Assembly (NCBI RefSeq): GCF_964019385.1
Contig: NC_088653.1
Location: 9,805,790 to 9,869,789, forward strand
Length of the DNA: 64,000 nt
Source of the DNA: Sycon ciliatum
Lineage: Eukaryota; Porifera; Calcarea; Leucosolenida; Sycettidae
Direction: 5' to 3'
The notes under the pieces are model-generated. The model did not search any database. It saw only the letters and a list, made by a program, of their open reading frames with translations, and was not told where the DNA came from. The position numbers and the translations under genes are program-made. Positions 20,191-32,936 of this stretch are shown in pieces. The number at the start of each line of letters is the position of its first letter. Positions within the stretch are counted from its first letter, which is position 1.

Positions 20191-21151
20191 CTTCCTCCGT
20201 ATACAAAAACTTCGTGACTTTTTTTGAACGGTGTTTTTGAGCAAGAACCTGCTCGACGAACGGCGCCAAAGGCTGGCATAGACAACCCACGTCCATGTCG
20301 AGGTTAGTTTGGTTGATCCCGAACAGATTCTCCACGGATGCCATGCGTGTCAGGACGTTGCCGACAGAAACTCAAGAGTCAAATGAAAGAAACTAACACT
20401 TACTTGCTCGAAACTGACACAGTGACGAAGTGTAGCTCGTGGCTAGAACACGGAGTCACGCGGCACTCGCTGCCCTGAAACTGGCCAGGCTCGTACTTGC
20501 GGTGCGCGGCCCCATAGGCATAGATCTAGGCAGCGTGAGAACATAAATTTGTTTCGCTCGCACGGCAAGATGAAACATTTCAGTCGTCGTGCAACCAGCG
20601 CAGACTCAGGATTAGAATGTCGATGGCCTGGCTTTCTTCGCCTCTCTTCAGTCAGACGTCTCCTTTGTCGCCAAGGGGAATCGCAGGGACCTCCTCGAAG
20701 CCATTGTAGAATGCTTGGGAGGATTATCCTGGCGAGAAAATGCGAAGCGTGTGGATGTGCTTGTACGACTCGTTTCACGGCAGAATGGAGGTCGCGGGTT
20801 GGAACAACTGAATATAGTCGACACAGATTCGTGCACAGCTCTAGAGATGAAGAGGACGTAGCCAAAAGTCCAGAGTCGGATCATCACTGCAGGTGACAAG
20901 AATCTGAACGAAATGCGAGCGGAAGCAGCAACTGTTGGCGATGCGGAGTCAGCGTCGTCAGGTGACAATGACATGAGCGACGAAGACTCTGAAAAAACTC
21001 AATCTCATTCGTCTGAGTTGCTTTTTTCTTTGTATATAGCTTGTAAACAGGTTAGACAATGCCACGAGTGTTATTCCGTGTCAAACGGAACAATTCCAGA
21101 GCTGTGCGCAGCTTTCAAAAAAAGTCACGAAGTTTTTGTATACGGAGGAAG
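20191..21151 (+). mobile_element. mariner-like transposon with Stowaway-type ends, copy 1
   Basis: The 35-bp ends are exact inverted repeats, starting CTTCCTCCGTATACAAAAAC. TA flanks both (20189-20190, 21152-21153). The interior carries a decayed transposase on the plus strand. The ends resemble plant Stowaway ends (CTCCCTCCGTTCC). Length 961 bp, so most of the transposase has been deleted. Confidence 0.85.
20592..20862 (+). pseudogene. mariner-like transposase fragment
   Basis: The frame reads QPAQTQD, stop, NVDGLAFFASLQSDVSFVAK and RRDLLEAIVECL, which matches the QPxxSPDLNVxDLxFFxSLQ region holding the last catalytic Asp of plant-type mariner transposases. Here a TAG replaces one codon, and Gly stands where the catalytic Asp is expected (compare NVDD at 24.3 and 53.2 kb). 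A Ser/Asp/Glu-rich tail (DNDMSDEDSEK) follows further on. The N-terminal DNA-binding part is gone. Confidence 0.7.
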
Positions 21152-23122
21152 TATCTTTATTGCGTTGCCTTGACGAGGCTCTGTGCTGTCCCTGCGGGAA
21201 TTTGCGGAAAAAACTCTCGAAATCTTGCGCAAGAAATTGCGGCAGAAAGTAACAAAAAATGCGACGAAAAGTGCGGAATGATGCAGAACTTGCCAGGAAT
21301 TCGCGGAATTATTTGCAGAAAATTGCGGATTTGGGCCAAATCACGAAATTTGTTGCATCGTATATCTACTCGGGAGTCGGACTGTGCAAATAACCTACGG
21401 GATCATGGAAAGAACTGAGTTAAAAGTGCATAAAAATGTGAGATGTACTTGTAGTGCAGAAAACAACCAAAAACGCTGGAAATAGCGGATTTTGCTGAAC
21501 ATCGCGGGTTTGGGCTAAAATCGCGAAATTTTTTGCATCCGTGGAATCGCGATTTCCTGGAGGGTCAGTCTGTTCCTGCCACATAGAGACGGGTAAACTA
21601 GGGCTCGCACCGCCACTGAGACTTGTATTTTCAACCGACATACATGCGAATATTACATCCACCATGTGGTTGAGCGGGTATAAGCCTAATTCTAGAAGTA
21701 CTCTTGTATCTTGATTGCACGCGCAAGAATGTTATGCTCTGGGTATCTGTTTCTTCTGTTTAGGTATAGGCTAGATTAAGGCAAGATTAAGGTTCGAACT
21801 GGCCTAAATGGTAATATTGATGATGGGTGACCTTTGTTACTAGTATGTGGCCTGCAAATCACTCCGTAAGCCTTTGAGCTGGTCACCTGACTCTAGGTTA
21901 CAAGCTCCACCGCAATGTTCCTACACGCGACTGTCTGGGTGTAACTGTAACCGCATTAGCAGCCTATTTCCAGATGTGTCTTACCATGTTCTAGTATGGT
22001 GCCTGCATCACCTCTTCAGTAGCCCCTGCTACATACGTCCTACTATGTGGTAGTCTGCGAGTAATCAATTTATCCACAGGGAGTCTCAATATATCCCAAA
22101 ACTTGTCTTAGATGACTGTGTTTGCAGTTTTCTCACAATCGAACTATGTAGGCTGAAGACACTGCTCTCAACTTGCGATTGCAATAATCGCTCAAGGAAT
22201 GGGACCTATATTCGTTGAGTTATAGCGCTCAACGAACGCGCATATCGCCATACGCTCAAAGACTTTTCCGCAGTGCATTGGCACTTGATTTTATGTGTGA
22301 TGACTGGCGCTCTAGTTTATTGATTGCCTTGTAGCAGTAGCTTTCCCGGAGGCTATATACCGTGGAATATTTATAAAGATTGGTTGCCTGATTCACGGGC
22401 CTTTCCGGATGGCGTTTTTTTATATTTAAATTTGACCGTTTTCCCTTGTTGCAAGAACCCTAGCAGCAGTACCCTGCCAAAGAGATAAACAAGACGCCTT
22501 GCAAAATGACTCCTGATTACAACATCATACATCCACATGCACACTTGCCTAGACAAAGACAGTTTGGGGAATGTCATTACAACTAACATCACTAGGTAGT
22601 TCTAGAACAGCCTGCATGTCTGCAAGTGCCAAGGTGTGTGGGTATGTGTGATGTACTAAGTATGCATGTGCATCACAACACAACACTTGGAATCCACTTC
22701 TCGCTCATTTCCTTCATATAGTGGTACAATGTTGTGCAGTGCACATAACAGACTTACTGAAACCTATCCCCAGTCAAGTTCGTGTACCAGAAAGCAGTTA
22801 TCTGGGTTTGCCAGTGCTGACCACACTTTACAGTTCTATATCATCACTGCTATATCACTAGTAGAGGCTGGCTGGCTTTGATGTAGATCCGTCCAACCTT
22901 TCGACCTAGGTCCAACAGATGGTGACTTTGCCAAAAAGTGATTCATTAGTTTTCAAAGATGCCATGTTGACAAATACATGTTTAACAGAAGAAAATGATG
23001 CGTTCCTTGTCCCAGTAATTAGCTATACACCATGCAATCCCAGTATTTACCAACGCATCATGCAATCTTACCATGTACAAGTAGACATTGCTTTTCCATG
23101 TGCTTATGTTTGTACTGTAGCA
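21152..23122. other. mostly unrecognised; degenerate AT-rich repeat at 21190-21565
   Basis: GCGGAA, TTGCGGA and TCGCGAAAT motifs repeat over 21190-21565 and resemble window bases 1-60. The rest to the first ankyrin exon has no recognised element. A frame open from 22919 runs into the exon, but its upstream part has no domain signal. Confidence 0.35.
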
Positions 23123-23383
23123 ATGGAAGCAGCGTCTGAAGAGGAGAGTAAGTACAAGTATCGACCACCAAATAGGGCTAATGTGGACAGTGATCACTAC
23201 TACTCAACCAATGCGCCTCACGCAGATCTGGTGAGAGCATGTGAAGATGACGATGTGGAACAAATCCGACAAACCGTGAATATCGGCACTCCAACCGAAC
23301 CTGTGATTAGACCGGATCTCTTGGAACAAGTGCCGGAGCCATACTTTCACGTTTTGTCTACGAGAATTCCCACGACAATCATG
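23123..23383 (+). CDS. ankyrin-repeat gene, first coding exon
   Basis: This exon encodes 87 residues from ATG 23123 to a donor ATG|GTAAGT at 23384, phase 0. A possible acceptor TACTGTAG lies just upstream (23120). The N-terminus is acidic and polar (MEAASEEESKYKYRPPNRAN). LVRACEDDDVEQIRQTV is the helix pair typical at the start of an ankyrin array. Ankyrin repeats mediate protein-protein contact. The frame continues upstream without a stop to 22919, so the start is not certain. The next in-phase ankyrin exon is at 56142, past a transposon- and satellite-filled region. Confidence 0.55.
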
Positions 23384-23751
23384 GTAAGTCAGAAGTATAT
23401 CCTCCCTCCCCCAAGTGAATGCTGCTTTGCCAGTGTCGCACCAAAGCAATTTTCACCTCTCAAACTATGTACAACTTGCAATTAATATCAACGACTTTTA
23501 GTGATGCATTAGTTTAGGGCTGCAACGGGTAGGGGTTTTGTCGGGTAACGGGTCCAGGTATTTTATCCGGGTAGCGCGGGTACCCTGTTGGGTATTTTTG
23601 ACACAGTTTGTACTGTGAGTGTGCACTTGCGCTACATAGAAATTGTACAGCAGCATGTACATGTAGCCATGCTGTTTACATGCACCGTTGCAAAAACACT
23701 GTACTCCAACCACCTGATCGAATTCTCAGGAGAAAAATGGATTCCCTACTA
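23384..23751. other. presumed start of a very long intron
   Basis: It begins with GTAAGT. GGGTAACGGGT/CGGGTAGCGGGTACCC text occurs before the mariner copy and again just after it (about 24799-24825), so the transposon seems to have inserted into a short simple repeat. Confidence 0.35.
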
Positions 23752-24797
23752 CTTCCTCCGGAAACAAAAACTTCGTGACTTTTTCATATTACTTTTCAAG
23801 GAGTTACCGAGCTCAACAAAAGTGTTCTTTTGGAAGAGAAACACTTCAACACATTCAATCGACATATCTACAATATTTACAGGATCGATTAGTGGGAGTA
23901 GAGTCTCAGTCTGGGTCGCCATCGCTCGACTCATCACCGCTGAAACGGTTCCAAGTCGCAGGTCGATTAACGCGATGTCGTATGTCACGGAGGAGCTTCT
24001 CCGTGTCCATGATCGTCTTCGCTGTTACCTGAATGCCTTCCCAACATCTCGGCAGAGACCACGGTAGCGCTGCAGCACTAGTACGCATTGCCGCCTCCGC
24101 TCTGGCTTGAGGATGCCCCGGAGCAACAAATACAGGCAACACCAAACATTTCAAATTTCCTCCGAGGGATATAATAGTGGTACCAGCACTTCCCGGGTGC
24201 CACAATCAGATCTAGCCTTCTCCTTTGCGACCAAGGACACATAGTTGAGGCTGCTAGAAAAGGCGAGATCATCCACGTTGAGGTCTGGGCTCTGCAGTGG
24301 CTGAACGACTTCTATTTTGAAATTGTTCATATTGCTCTGTTGCGCGAAGTGACGACTGTCACATCTCTGCGTTTTGGAGTTTTGACATCTTGCCGACTTG
24401 TTCGCATGCAAACAGGCGTTTCGGAGATGGCGAATCTTTCAAAACGCTAGCTGCTATTGCTATTAATTTTCCACTCTTCTTGCTCCTCGGTACCATTGTC
24501 CTGCTTTCTCAAGTTTGGAACTAAAAAATAGCTACGACGAGAAGTGAGCGCAGTGCTTTTCTTCCCATTGCGCCTGATGGACGAAAAATGAAAAAAAACA
24601 TGTTCTCTTTGCATTGTTTGCAGCGTCGACACCCTTGCTCAGCGACAACTGTCGGCTCTCCAAAATATGAATCATGCTTTCCTACGATTCCGAAATGTCA
24701 TGTCAGTGTTTCAGGCTAACAGAACCAGAGAGAGAGAGCAAAATAACAGCAGCGAAAAGTAGTGGAAAAGTCACGAAGTTTTTGCTTCTGGAGGAAG
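23752..24797 (-). mobile_element. mariner-like transposon with Stowaway-type ends, copy 2
   Basis: The ends are inverted repeats (left CTTCCTCCGGAAACAAAAAC; right reversed CTTCCTCCAGAAGCAAAAAC), both followed by TTCGTGACTTTT. TA flanks both ends (23750-23751, 24798-24799). The transposase remnant is on the minus strand. It belongs to the same family as 20191-21151. Confidence 0.85.
24154..24411 (-). pseudogene. mariner-like transposase fragment
   Basis: KIEVVQPLQSPDLNVDDLAF is the region of the last catalytic Asp, here apparently intact (NVDD), followed by NYVSLVAKEKAR. The downstream frame decays after LLYPSEEI. Only about 85 codons are readable, and neither the first catalytic Asp nor the DNA-binding domain is recognised. 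Confidence 0.7.
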
Positions 24798-24799
24798 TA

Positions 24800-25249
24800 C
24801 GGGTACGGGTAGCACGGGTACCCTACTACTCGTTGACACCTCTACATTAGGTACATCCAGAGTACATAGCCCCCAAAAATGTGCAACTCAACCATCGGTT
24901 CTGTCCTGACAGAATTCAAAGTTGACATCATCTTTATGATACAAAGCATGTTGTACATGTCTCATCCTCTATCTGTGGAGGACGAATAACATTATGATTC
25001 CATGTAATGTGTTAACAGACAGTGAATACGTTGTAAATCACTCACTAGAGAACCATTGCATCATACAATTTTGTCGGAACAGCACTGTATCTGGAAGGTG
25101 CACACCATTTTAACGGATGATAATATGTATTTTGGTGTTGGGCTGACTGCTCAGTGTTCTTCTTTTTCTCTCTCTCTCTCTTTCTCTCCTATCTCTCTTC
25201 TTCATCCTTCTACTCTACCTATCTCTGTCAACGCTTATCCTTGTGAGAA
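24800..25249. other. LINE 5' flank with (CT)n
   Basis: No gene. A (CT)n-like run at about 25160-25205 lies shortly before the LINE start and could be in its 5' untranslated region. Confidence 0.4.
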
Positions 25250-28200
25250 ATGCCAGCCTGTAGCATGCTGGCTCGTAGTTCACCGACCCTCGCTAAAGCG
25301 AGAATTGCAACGTTCAATGTACGCGGCCTAACTTCAAATGTCAAGAAACAGCAGCTAGCGAAAGACCTATTGTCCTACAGAGTGGACGTCTGCGGCCTCC
25401 AGGAGCTAAAATTTGCAGAGCCGTTTGACAGGTCTATCGACGACGGATACAGGCTTGTGGGCTCTGGCCAGGACGCGGGTCACCACGGGGGAATTAGATT
25501 CGCCGTGTCGAAATATTTCAACGAATTCCAGAGAAAACATAAAAAGCTGTCGGACCGAGTCGACTACGCTGACTTCTCGCTGCCCGCAAAGAGCTCCTCA
25601 GAGGCCTCTGTCGATGTGAGATTCGTTGTGGCGTATGGACCCACAGCCCCGTCGGCAGACAAGAACCCATCGCTGAGAGAAGATTTCTACGACTGCCTCT
25701 CTAAAGCATAGAATACTCCTAACAGCCGAACTCTGGTGTCTGCTTTGGGCGATTTTAGCAGCAAAGTCGGCACCAGCAAGACGCCTTGCATTGGTCTATA
25801 CGGTAGAGGAGTGCGGAATAACAACGGCCAGGCGCTAGTTCAGTGGGCAAATTCGTGGGAAACTGTCCTTGCCAACACCCTTTTCCGTTATTCCATGCGC
25901 TACAGGACAACGTGGACTGGCTCAGTCACAAACAGAGATACTGGTGTAATCAGCAGAGTATACAATATGATTGATTTTATCGCAGTACCGGCTCGCTGCA
26001 AGTCCCTTATCAAACATGCCCGCTCGTATGCAGGGACACTGACGTCAAGCGACCATAAAATTGTCATCGCCGACATGGATTTCCAACGATTGTTCAAAGC
26101 TTATCGCTCAAACCCAAAAACAAAGAGGTCCGATGGTCCATTGGCTGTACGGAGGCTTTCATCGGACGCCACGGCGAGGCAAGACTACAAAGCAAAATTC
26201 AAAGAAAGCGTTTCCATCAGCCATACCAACTCTTGCTCAGAAGAAACTCTTAAAAATACTCCTTGTCAGAAATGGTCCAGCGCAGTAAATGGCACCCTGA
26301 AAGCGGCAGAGAGCAGTGTTGGCCATATTCACAGATCCACATCCGGGAAGTTAACTCTGCCCAACCAGGAAGTGGCATGCCTATCGGAGCAGCAGCGGGA
26401 GGTTCGGCTTCTTGCAGAGTCGGGTCACCACTCCTTGGCAGAGCTAAAGAGGCAGCGGAACCAGATACAGCACAAGATCCGTTCTATTCAGCGGGCTGAT
26501 GCCTATGAACGCCTTGACAGACTGGCAGAGAAGGTGGAGCAGGCACCTGACTCAGCACAAATGTTCCTTGCTGCTTTGGCCATGAAAAGTGGATCTCAGC
26601 CATCCAGTATCATGGTCAGCTCTGCTGATGGCCACATTTTGGCTTCAGATAAGCAGAAGGCAGAGCGCGTCACTGAGCACTTCAAGGATCTATTCTGTAG
26701 AGATCAATCAGCTGCTATCCAGAAGCCAGTCCCTCACCGGCTAAGTGTGGCAATGTCTCCAGCGGAGGTGGAAACAGCGATGAAATGACTCAAAAACGGA
26801 AAGGCTTGTGGGCCGGACAAAGTTCCTTGAGAATTACTGAAGTATGGAACATCACAGCTACCCATCGTGGCGGCAGACATCATCAACCAAAGCGTTGCAG
26901 AGAGTGCCGACATTTCATCGCTCATCGGACTTGGCACACTGATTCCTTTACAAAAACCAAAAAAAAATAGAGGACCCGTGACTAGCCTGCGTCCCATTGT
27001 CCTCCTGAACACCATCCGAAAAGTTTTCTCCCTTGTAGTGCTCTGCCTCATCGCAAAGAACGTTGCTCGTTATGTCGGTCCAACTCAATCTGGCTTCAGA
27101 CAAGGCCGAAGTACAACAGATGTGGTATGGACACAGCGCTGGATTGCGGCGAAGGCGACTCGATACAACTGGGAATGCCACATGCCGGGAATTGACATGT
27201 CCCGTGCGTTCGACATGATCGATCGCACCGAACTGTTAGACGTCATGGCATCAGTGACTGGCCCCGATGAAGTGTGCATGATCCACACACAAAATCAGTG
27301 AAAGTAGGAAAGGAAACTGCCAATCCGTTTCTCAGCACCATCGGCACCCCCCCCCCCCCCCCCCCCAGGGAGATGGCCTAAGCCCTGTTCTTTTTATTTG
27401 TTACCTGGAGGCAGCAATGCGCCAAGTGAGAGCAAACCTTCCCGAACGCCCTTTCGCCGACCGTCACATACCCGGAGAAACAGGGTACGCCGATGATGTG
27501 GCGTTGTACTCAGCTGGCGAGGGTTGGCTGAAGCGAAGCCTCCCCATCATTAGCGCAGAACTCGGGGATGGGTCCCTTACAGTAAACGAGACCAAGACCG
27601 AATTCTTGCGTCTAACATCAACTTCAGACTCCTGGCGGTCCAGCAGGCAGCTAGAGTCCCTCATTGGCGACAGCGAGGACTTGGAACGGACGAAAGACCT
27701 CGCTTCGAGTGCATATGGCAGGATGTATAGCCTCTGGCTGAGGCGTGGGAAGGTCAGTGAGCAGAGGTGCATCCGACTGTATAATGCCCTGGTTCTGCCC
27801 GTTCTTTTGTATAACTGCGGCGTATGGGGGATTACAGCGGCACAAGCGGAATCGCTGAACGCATTCCACCGGAAGCAGCTCCGACGGCTCATTGGCATAG
27901 TTTACCCAGCCAGGATGTCAAATACTGAGCTGTATGAGAGGTGCAACACGGAACCACTATCTGACATCGTGGACAGGAGAAGATGGCAGCTAACCGGCCA
28001 TATTCTCCGTATGGACAGGGATGCGCCGCCATGGATCACGCTGACGAGCTATTTTGCAGGAGATGCCAAGGCTGGGCGTGGACATCCAAGGACATCCATT
28101 GCGACGCGCATCACAAGCGACTTACAGAGAAGGAACATCTACCTGAAGCGAAAGCAATCAGCTGGAGAATGTGAGGGCCATCGCTCTGGACAAGCCTACA

Positions 28201-28286
28201 TGGAGAAATCTGGCCGACAATCCATGATCTGGCGTCACAGGTCATCAGTGCACCGTGTTAATAATTATCTTGATAATGGAATTTGA
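25250..28286 (+). pseudogene. LINE ORF2: endonuclease and reverse transcriptase, near full length
   Basis: An APE-type endonuclease comes first: RIATFNVRGL, DVCGLQELKF, VVAYGPTAP, GDFSSKVG, NMIDFIAV and the SDHKIV loop (25280-26080). A linker with coiled-coil character follows. The polymerase spans LKNGKACGPDKVP, LRPIVLLNTIRK, QSGFRQGRSTTDVVW, DMSRAFDMID, QGDGLSPVLF and GYADDVALYSA. The C-terminal part has RLYNALVLPVLLYNCG and RRRWQLTGHILRMDRDAP. In-frame stops lie at 25709-25711, 26786-26788 and 26828-26830. Frames change near 27293, within a 20-base poly-C at 27347-27366 in the TPQGD motif, and near 28150-28165, where LENVRAIALDKPTWRNL continues in another frame. The protein would nick DNA and copy its RNA at the site. 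RTE-like affinity is likely; this copy is dead. Confidence 0.88.
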
Positions 28287-28776
28287 TCATAGGAGATAGG
28301 ACAGAAGCGGAAAGTATAATTATACTTACATAATTATATTATTACGCGTGCTGTGGTATTATTATTATTATTATACTTTTTGTTACAGTCCTTATTTTCT
28401 GAGAAACAGAAATCAGATAGAAAAAAACTACATAGAAAGACCAGAAGTGTATTCGCAATCATTTGAAGCATCCTAGTCAAACAAATATTTTCACACAGCA
28501 CTGTAGAAAAAAATGTGACCCTGGACTTCTAAATTCATTTCCTTCTAGTCACATGCCATGATGGCTAACTTTACAACACACAAAGTTACCAACGAATGTC
28601 TGATGTTCCACGGACCGGGATAGTGAGACAATGAATTTTCAAGCTTTGAAAAGCTCACATCGCATGATCATGACTACCATCTGGAACACACAAAGGGAAT
28701 ATCCTTCGTAAGCCGAGCTTGAGGAGGCTTATGAACTAGTTGCTTTCACTCACATAGCAACGAGTTTGTACATGGG
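28011..28776 (+). repeat. LINE 3' end plus flank, module copy 0
   Basis: The last 276 bases of the LINE coding region, an (ATT)n-type tail at 28362-28376, and about 395 bp of unrelated flank up to CACATAGCAACGAGTTTGTA. The same 766-bp segment occurs twice more, at 31569-32334 and 32937-33702, without any length change. Confidence 0.9.
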
Positions 28777-31568
28777 GTAGTGGTCTACTCGAGAATGTAC
28801 TCACTAGTAGTGGTCTACCAAAGAATGTACTCACGAGTAGTGGTCTACCAGAGAATGTACTCACGAGTAGTGGTCTACCAGAGAATGTACTCACGAGTAG
28901 TGGTCTACCAGAGAATGTACTCACGAGTAGTGGTTTACCCGAGAATGTACTCACGAGTAGTGGTCTACCAAAGAATGTACTCACGAGTAGTGGTCTACCA
29001 GAGAATGTACTCAGAAGTAGTGGTCTACCAGAGAATGTACTCACGAGTAGTGGTTTACCCGAGAATGTACTCACGAGTAGTGGTCTACCAGAGAATGTAC
29101 TCACGAGTAGTGGTCTACCCGAGAATGTACTCACGAGTAGTGGTTTACCAGAGAATGTACTCACGAGTAGTGGTCTACCCGAGAATGTACTCACGAGTAG
29201 TGGTCTACCCGAGAATGTACTCACGAGTAGTGGTCTACCAGAGAATGTACTCACGAGTAGTGGTCTACCAGAGAATGTACTCACGAGTGGTGGTCTACCA
29301 GATAATGTACTCACGAGTAGTGGTCTACCAGAGAATGTACTCACGAGTAGTGGTCTACCCGAGAATGTACTCAAGAGTAGTGGTCTACCAGAGAATGTAC
29401 TCACGAGTAGTGGTCTACCAGAGAATGTACTCACGAGTAGTGGTCTACCAGAGAATGTACTCACGAGTGGTGGTCTACCAGATAATGTACTCACGAGTAG
29501 TGGTCTACCAGAGAATGTACTCACGAGTAGTGGTCTACCCGAGAATGTACTCACGAGTAGTGGTCTACCCGAGAATGTACTCACGAGTAGTGGTCTACCA
29601 GAGAATGTACTCACGAGTAGTGGTCTACCAGAGAATGTACTCACGAGTAGTGGTCTACCAGAGAATGTACTCACGAGTAGTGGTCTACCAGAGAATGTAC
29701 TCACGAGTGGTGGTCTACCAGATAATGTACTCACGAGTAGTGGTCTACCAGAGAATGTACTCACGAGTAGTGGTCTACCCGAGAATGTACTCACGAGTAG
29801 TGGTCTACCCGAGAATGTACTCACGAGTAGTGGTCTACCAGAGAATGTACTCACGAGTAGTGGTCTACCAGAGAATGTACTCACGAGTAGTGGTCTACCA
29901 GAGAATGTACTCACGAGTAGTGGTCTACCAGAGAATGTACTCACGAGTAGTGGTCTACCAGAGAATGTACTCACGAGTAGTGGTCTACCCGAGAATGTAC
30001 TCACGAGTAGTGGTCTACCAGAGAATGTACTCACGAGTAGTGGTCTACCAGAGAATGTACTCACGAGTAGTGGTCTACCAGAGAATGTACTCACGAGTAG
30101 TGGTCTACCAGAGAATGTACTCACGAGTAGTGGTCTACCCGAGAATGTACTCACGAGTAGTGGTCTACCCGAGAATGTACTCACGAGTAGTGGTCTACCA
30201 GAGAATGTACTCACGAGTAGTGGTTTACCAGAGAATGTACTCACGAGTAGTGGTCTACCAGAGAATGTACTCACGAGTAGTGGTCTACCAGAGAATGTAC
30301 TCACGAGTAGTGGTCTATCAGAGAATGTACTCACGAGTAGTGGTCTACCCGAGAATGTACTCACGAGTAATGGTCTACCAGAGAATGTACTCACGAGTAG
30401 TGGTCTACCCGAGAATGTACTCACGAGTAGTGGTCTATCAGAGAATGTACTCACGAGTAGTGGTCTACCCGAGAATGTACTCACGAGTAGTGGTCTACCC
30501 GAGAATGTACTCACGAGTAGTGGTCTACCAGAGAATGTACTCACGAGTAGTGGTCTATCAGAGAATGTACTCACGAGTAGTGGTCTACCCGAGAATGTAC
30601 TCACGAGTAGTGGTCTACCAGAGAATGTACTCACGAGTAGTGGTCTACCCGAGAATGTACTCACGAGTAGTGGTCTACCAGAGAATGTACTCACGAGTAG
30701 TGGTCTACCCGAGAATGTACTCACGAGTAGTGGTCTACCCGAGAATGTACTCACGAGTAGTGGTCTATCAGAGAATGTACTCACGAGTAGTGGTCTACCC
30801 GAGAATGTACTCACGAGTAGTGGTCTACCCGAGAATGTACTCACGAGTAGTGGTCTACCAGAGAATGTACTCACGAGTAGTGGTCTATCAGAGAATGTAC
30901 TCACGAGTAGTGGTCTACCCGAGAATGTACTCACGAGTAGTGGTCTACCAGAGAATGTACTCACGAGTAGTGGTCTACCAGAGAATGTACTCACGAGTGG
31001 TGGTCTACCAGATAATGTACTCACGAGTAGTGGTCTACCAGAGAATGTACTCACGAGTAGTGGTCTACCAGAGAATGTACTCACGAGTAGTGGTCTACCA
31101 GAGAATGTACTCACGAGTAGTGGTCTACCAGAGAATGTACTCACGAGTAGTGGTCTACCAGAGAATGTACTCACGAGTAGTGGTCTACCCGAGAATGTAC
31201 TCACGAGTAGTGGTCTACCCGAGAATGTACTCACGAGTAGTGGTCTACCAGAGAATGTACTCACGAGTAGTGGTCTACACGAGAATGTACTCACGAGTTG
31301 TGGTTTACCCGAGAATGTACTCACGAGAAGTGGTCTGCCAAAGAATGTACTCACGAGTAGTGGTCTACCAGAGAATGTACTCACGAGAAGTGGTCTGCCA
31401 AAGAATGTACTCACGAGTAGTGGTCTACCAGAGAATGTACTCACGAGTAGTGGTGTACCAAAGAATGTACTCACGAGTAGTGGTCTACCCGAGAATGTAC
31501 TCACGAGTAGTGCTCTATCAGAGAATGTACTCACGAGTAGTGGTCTACTCGAGAATGTACTCACGAGT
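28777..31568 (+). repeat. 30-bp satellite array 1, about 93 units
   Basis: The unit contains GTACTCACGAGTAGTGG followed by a variable TCTACC(A/C)GAGAAT. No indels occur over 2792 bp. Variants are single-base (for example CCCGAG, ATCAGAG, CCAAAG, GAGTGGTGG with GATAAT) and recur in blocks. Very long frames on both strands are a by-product of a period divisible by three. Confidence 0.97.
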
Positions 31569-32334
31569 ATGGACAGGGATGCGCCGCCATGGATCACGCT
31601 GACGAGCTATTTTGCAGGAGATGCCAAGGCTGGGCGTGGACGTCCAAGGACATCCATTGCGACGCGCATCACAAGCGACTTACAGAGAAGGAACATCAAC
31701 CTGAAGCGAAAGCAATCAGCTGGAGAATGTGAGGGCCATCGCTCTGGACAAGCCTACATGGAGAAATCTGGCCGACAATCCATGATCTGGCGTCACAGGT
31801 CATCAGTGCACCGTGTTAATAATTATCTTGATAATGGAATTTGATCATAGGAGATAGGACAGAAGCGGAAAGTATAATTATACTTACATAATTATATTAT
31901 TACGCGTGCTGTGGTATTATTATTATTATTATACTTTTTGTTACAGTCCTTATTTTCTGAGAAACAGAAATCAGATAGAAAAAAACTACATAGAAAGACC
32001 AGAAGTGTATTCGCAATCATTTGAAGCATCCTAGTCAAACAAATATTTTCACACAGCACTGTAGAAAAAAATGTGACCCTGGACTTCTAAATTCATTTCC
32101 TTCTAGTCACATGCCATGATGGCTAACTTTACAACACACAAAGTTACCAACGAATGTCTGATGTTCCACGGACCGGGATAGTGAGACAATGAATTTTCAA
32201 GCTTTGAAAAGCTCACATCGCATGATCATGACTACCATCTGGAACACACAAAGGGAATATCCTTCGTAAGCCGAGCTTGAGGAGGCTTATGAACTAGTTG
32301 CTTTCACTCACATAGCAACGAGTTTGTACATGGG
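31569..32334 (+). repeat. LINE 3' end plus flank, module copy 1
   Basis: 766 bp, same length as copy 0. I see two substitutions against copy 0 (CATCCAAGG to CGTCCAAGG; ATCTACCTG to ATCAACCTG), both shared with copy 2. It joins the satellite at GAGTATGGACAGG, where GTA is shared by both partners. Confidence 0.95.
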
Positions 32335-32936
32335 GTAGTGGTCTACTCGAGAATGTACTCACGAGTAGTGGTCTACCAAAGAATGTACTCACGAGTAGTG
32401 GTCTACCAGAGAATGTACTCACGAGTAGTGGTTTACCAGAGAATGTACTCACGAGTAGTGGTCTATCAGAGAATGTACTCACGAGTAGTGGTCTACCAGA
32501 GAATGTACTCACGAGTAGTGGTCTACCAGAGAATGTACTCACGAGTAGTGGTCTACCAGAGAATGTACTCACGAGTAGTGGTCTACCCGAGAATGTACTC
32601 ACGAGTAGTGGTCTACCCGAGAATGTACTCACGAGTAGTGGTCTACCAGAGAATGTACTCACGAGTAGTGGTCTACACGAGAATGTACTCACGAGTTGTG
32701 GTTTACCCGAGAATGTACTCACGAGTAGTGGTCTACCCGAGAATGTACTCACGAGAAGTGGTCTGCCAAAGAATGTACTCACGAGTAGTGGTCTACCAGA
32801 GAATGTACTCACGAGTAGTGGTGTACCAAAGAATGTACTCACGAGTAGTGGTCTACCCGAGAATGTACTCACGAGTAGTGCTCTATCAGAGAATGTACTC
32901 ACGAGTAGTGGTCTACTCGAGAATGTACTCACGAGT
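32335..32936 (+). repeat. 30-bp satellite array 2, about 20 units
   Basis: 602 bp. Its last units repeat the variant order seen at the end of array 1 (CTACACGAG, TTGTGGTTTACCC, AAGTGGTCTGCCAAAG, GTGTACCAAAG, GTGCTCTATCAG, CTACTCGAG). Array 1 is exactly 73 units longer. Confidence 0.97.

Noticed and set aside
25250..28286. Retron or diversity-generating reverse transcriptase
   Set aside because: An APE endonuclease precedes the polymerase and the C-terminal motifs are those of animal LINEs.
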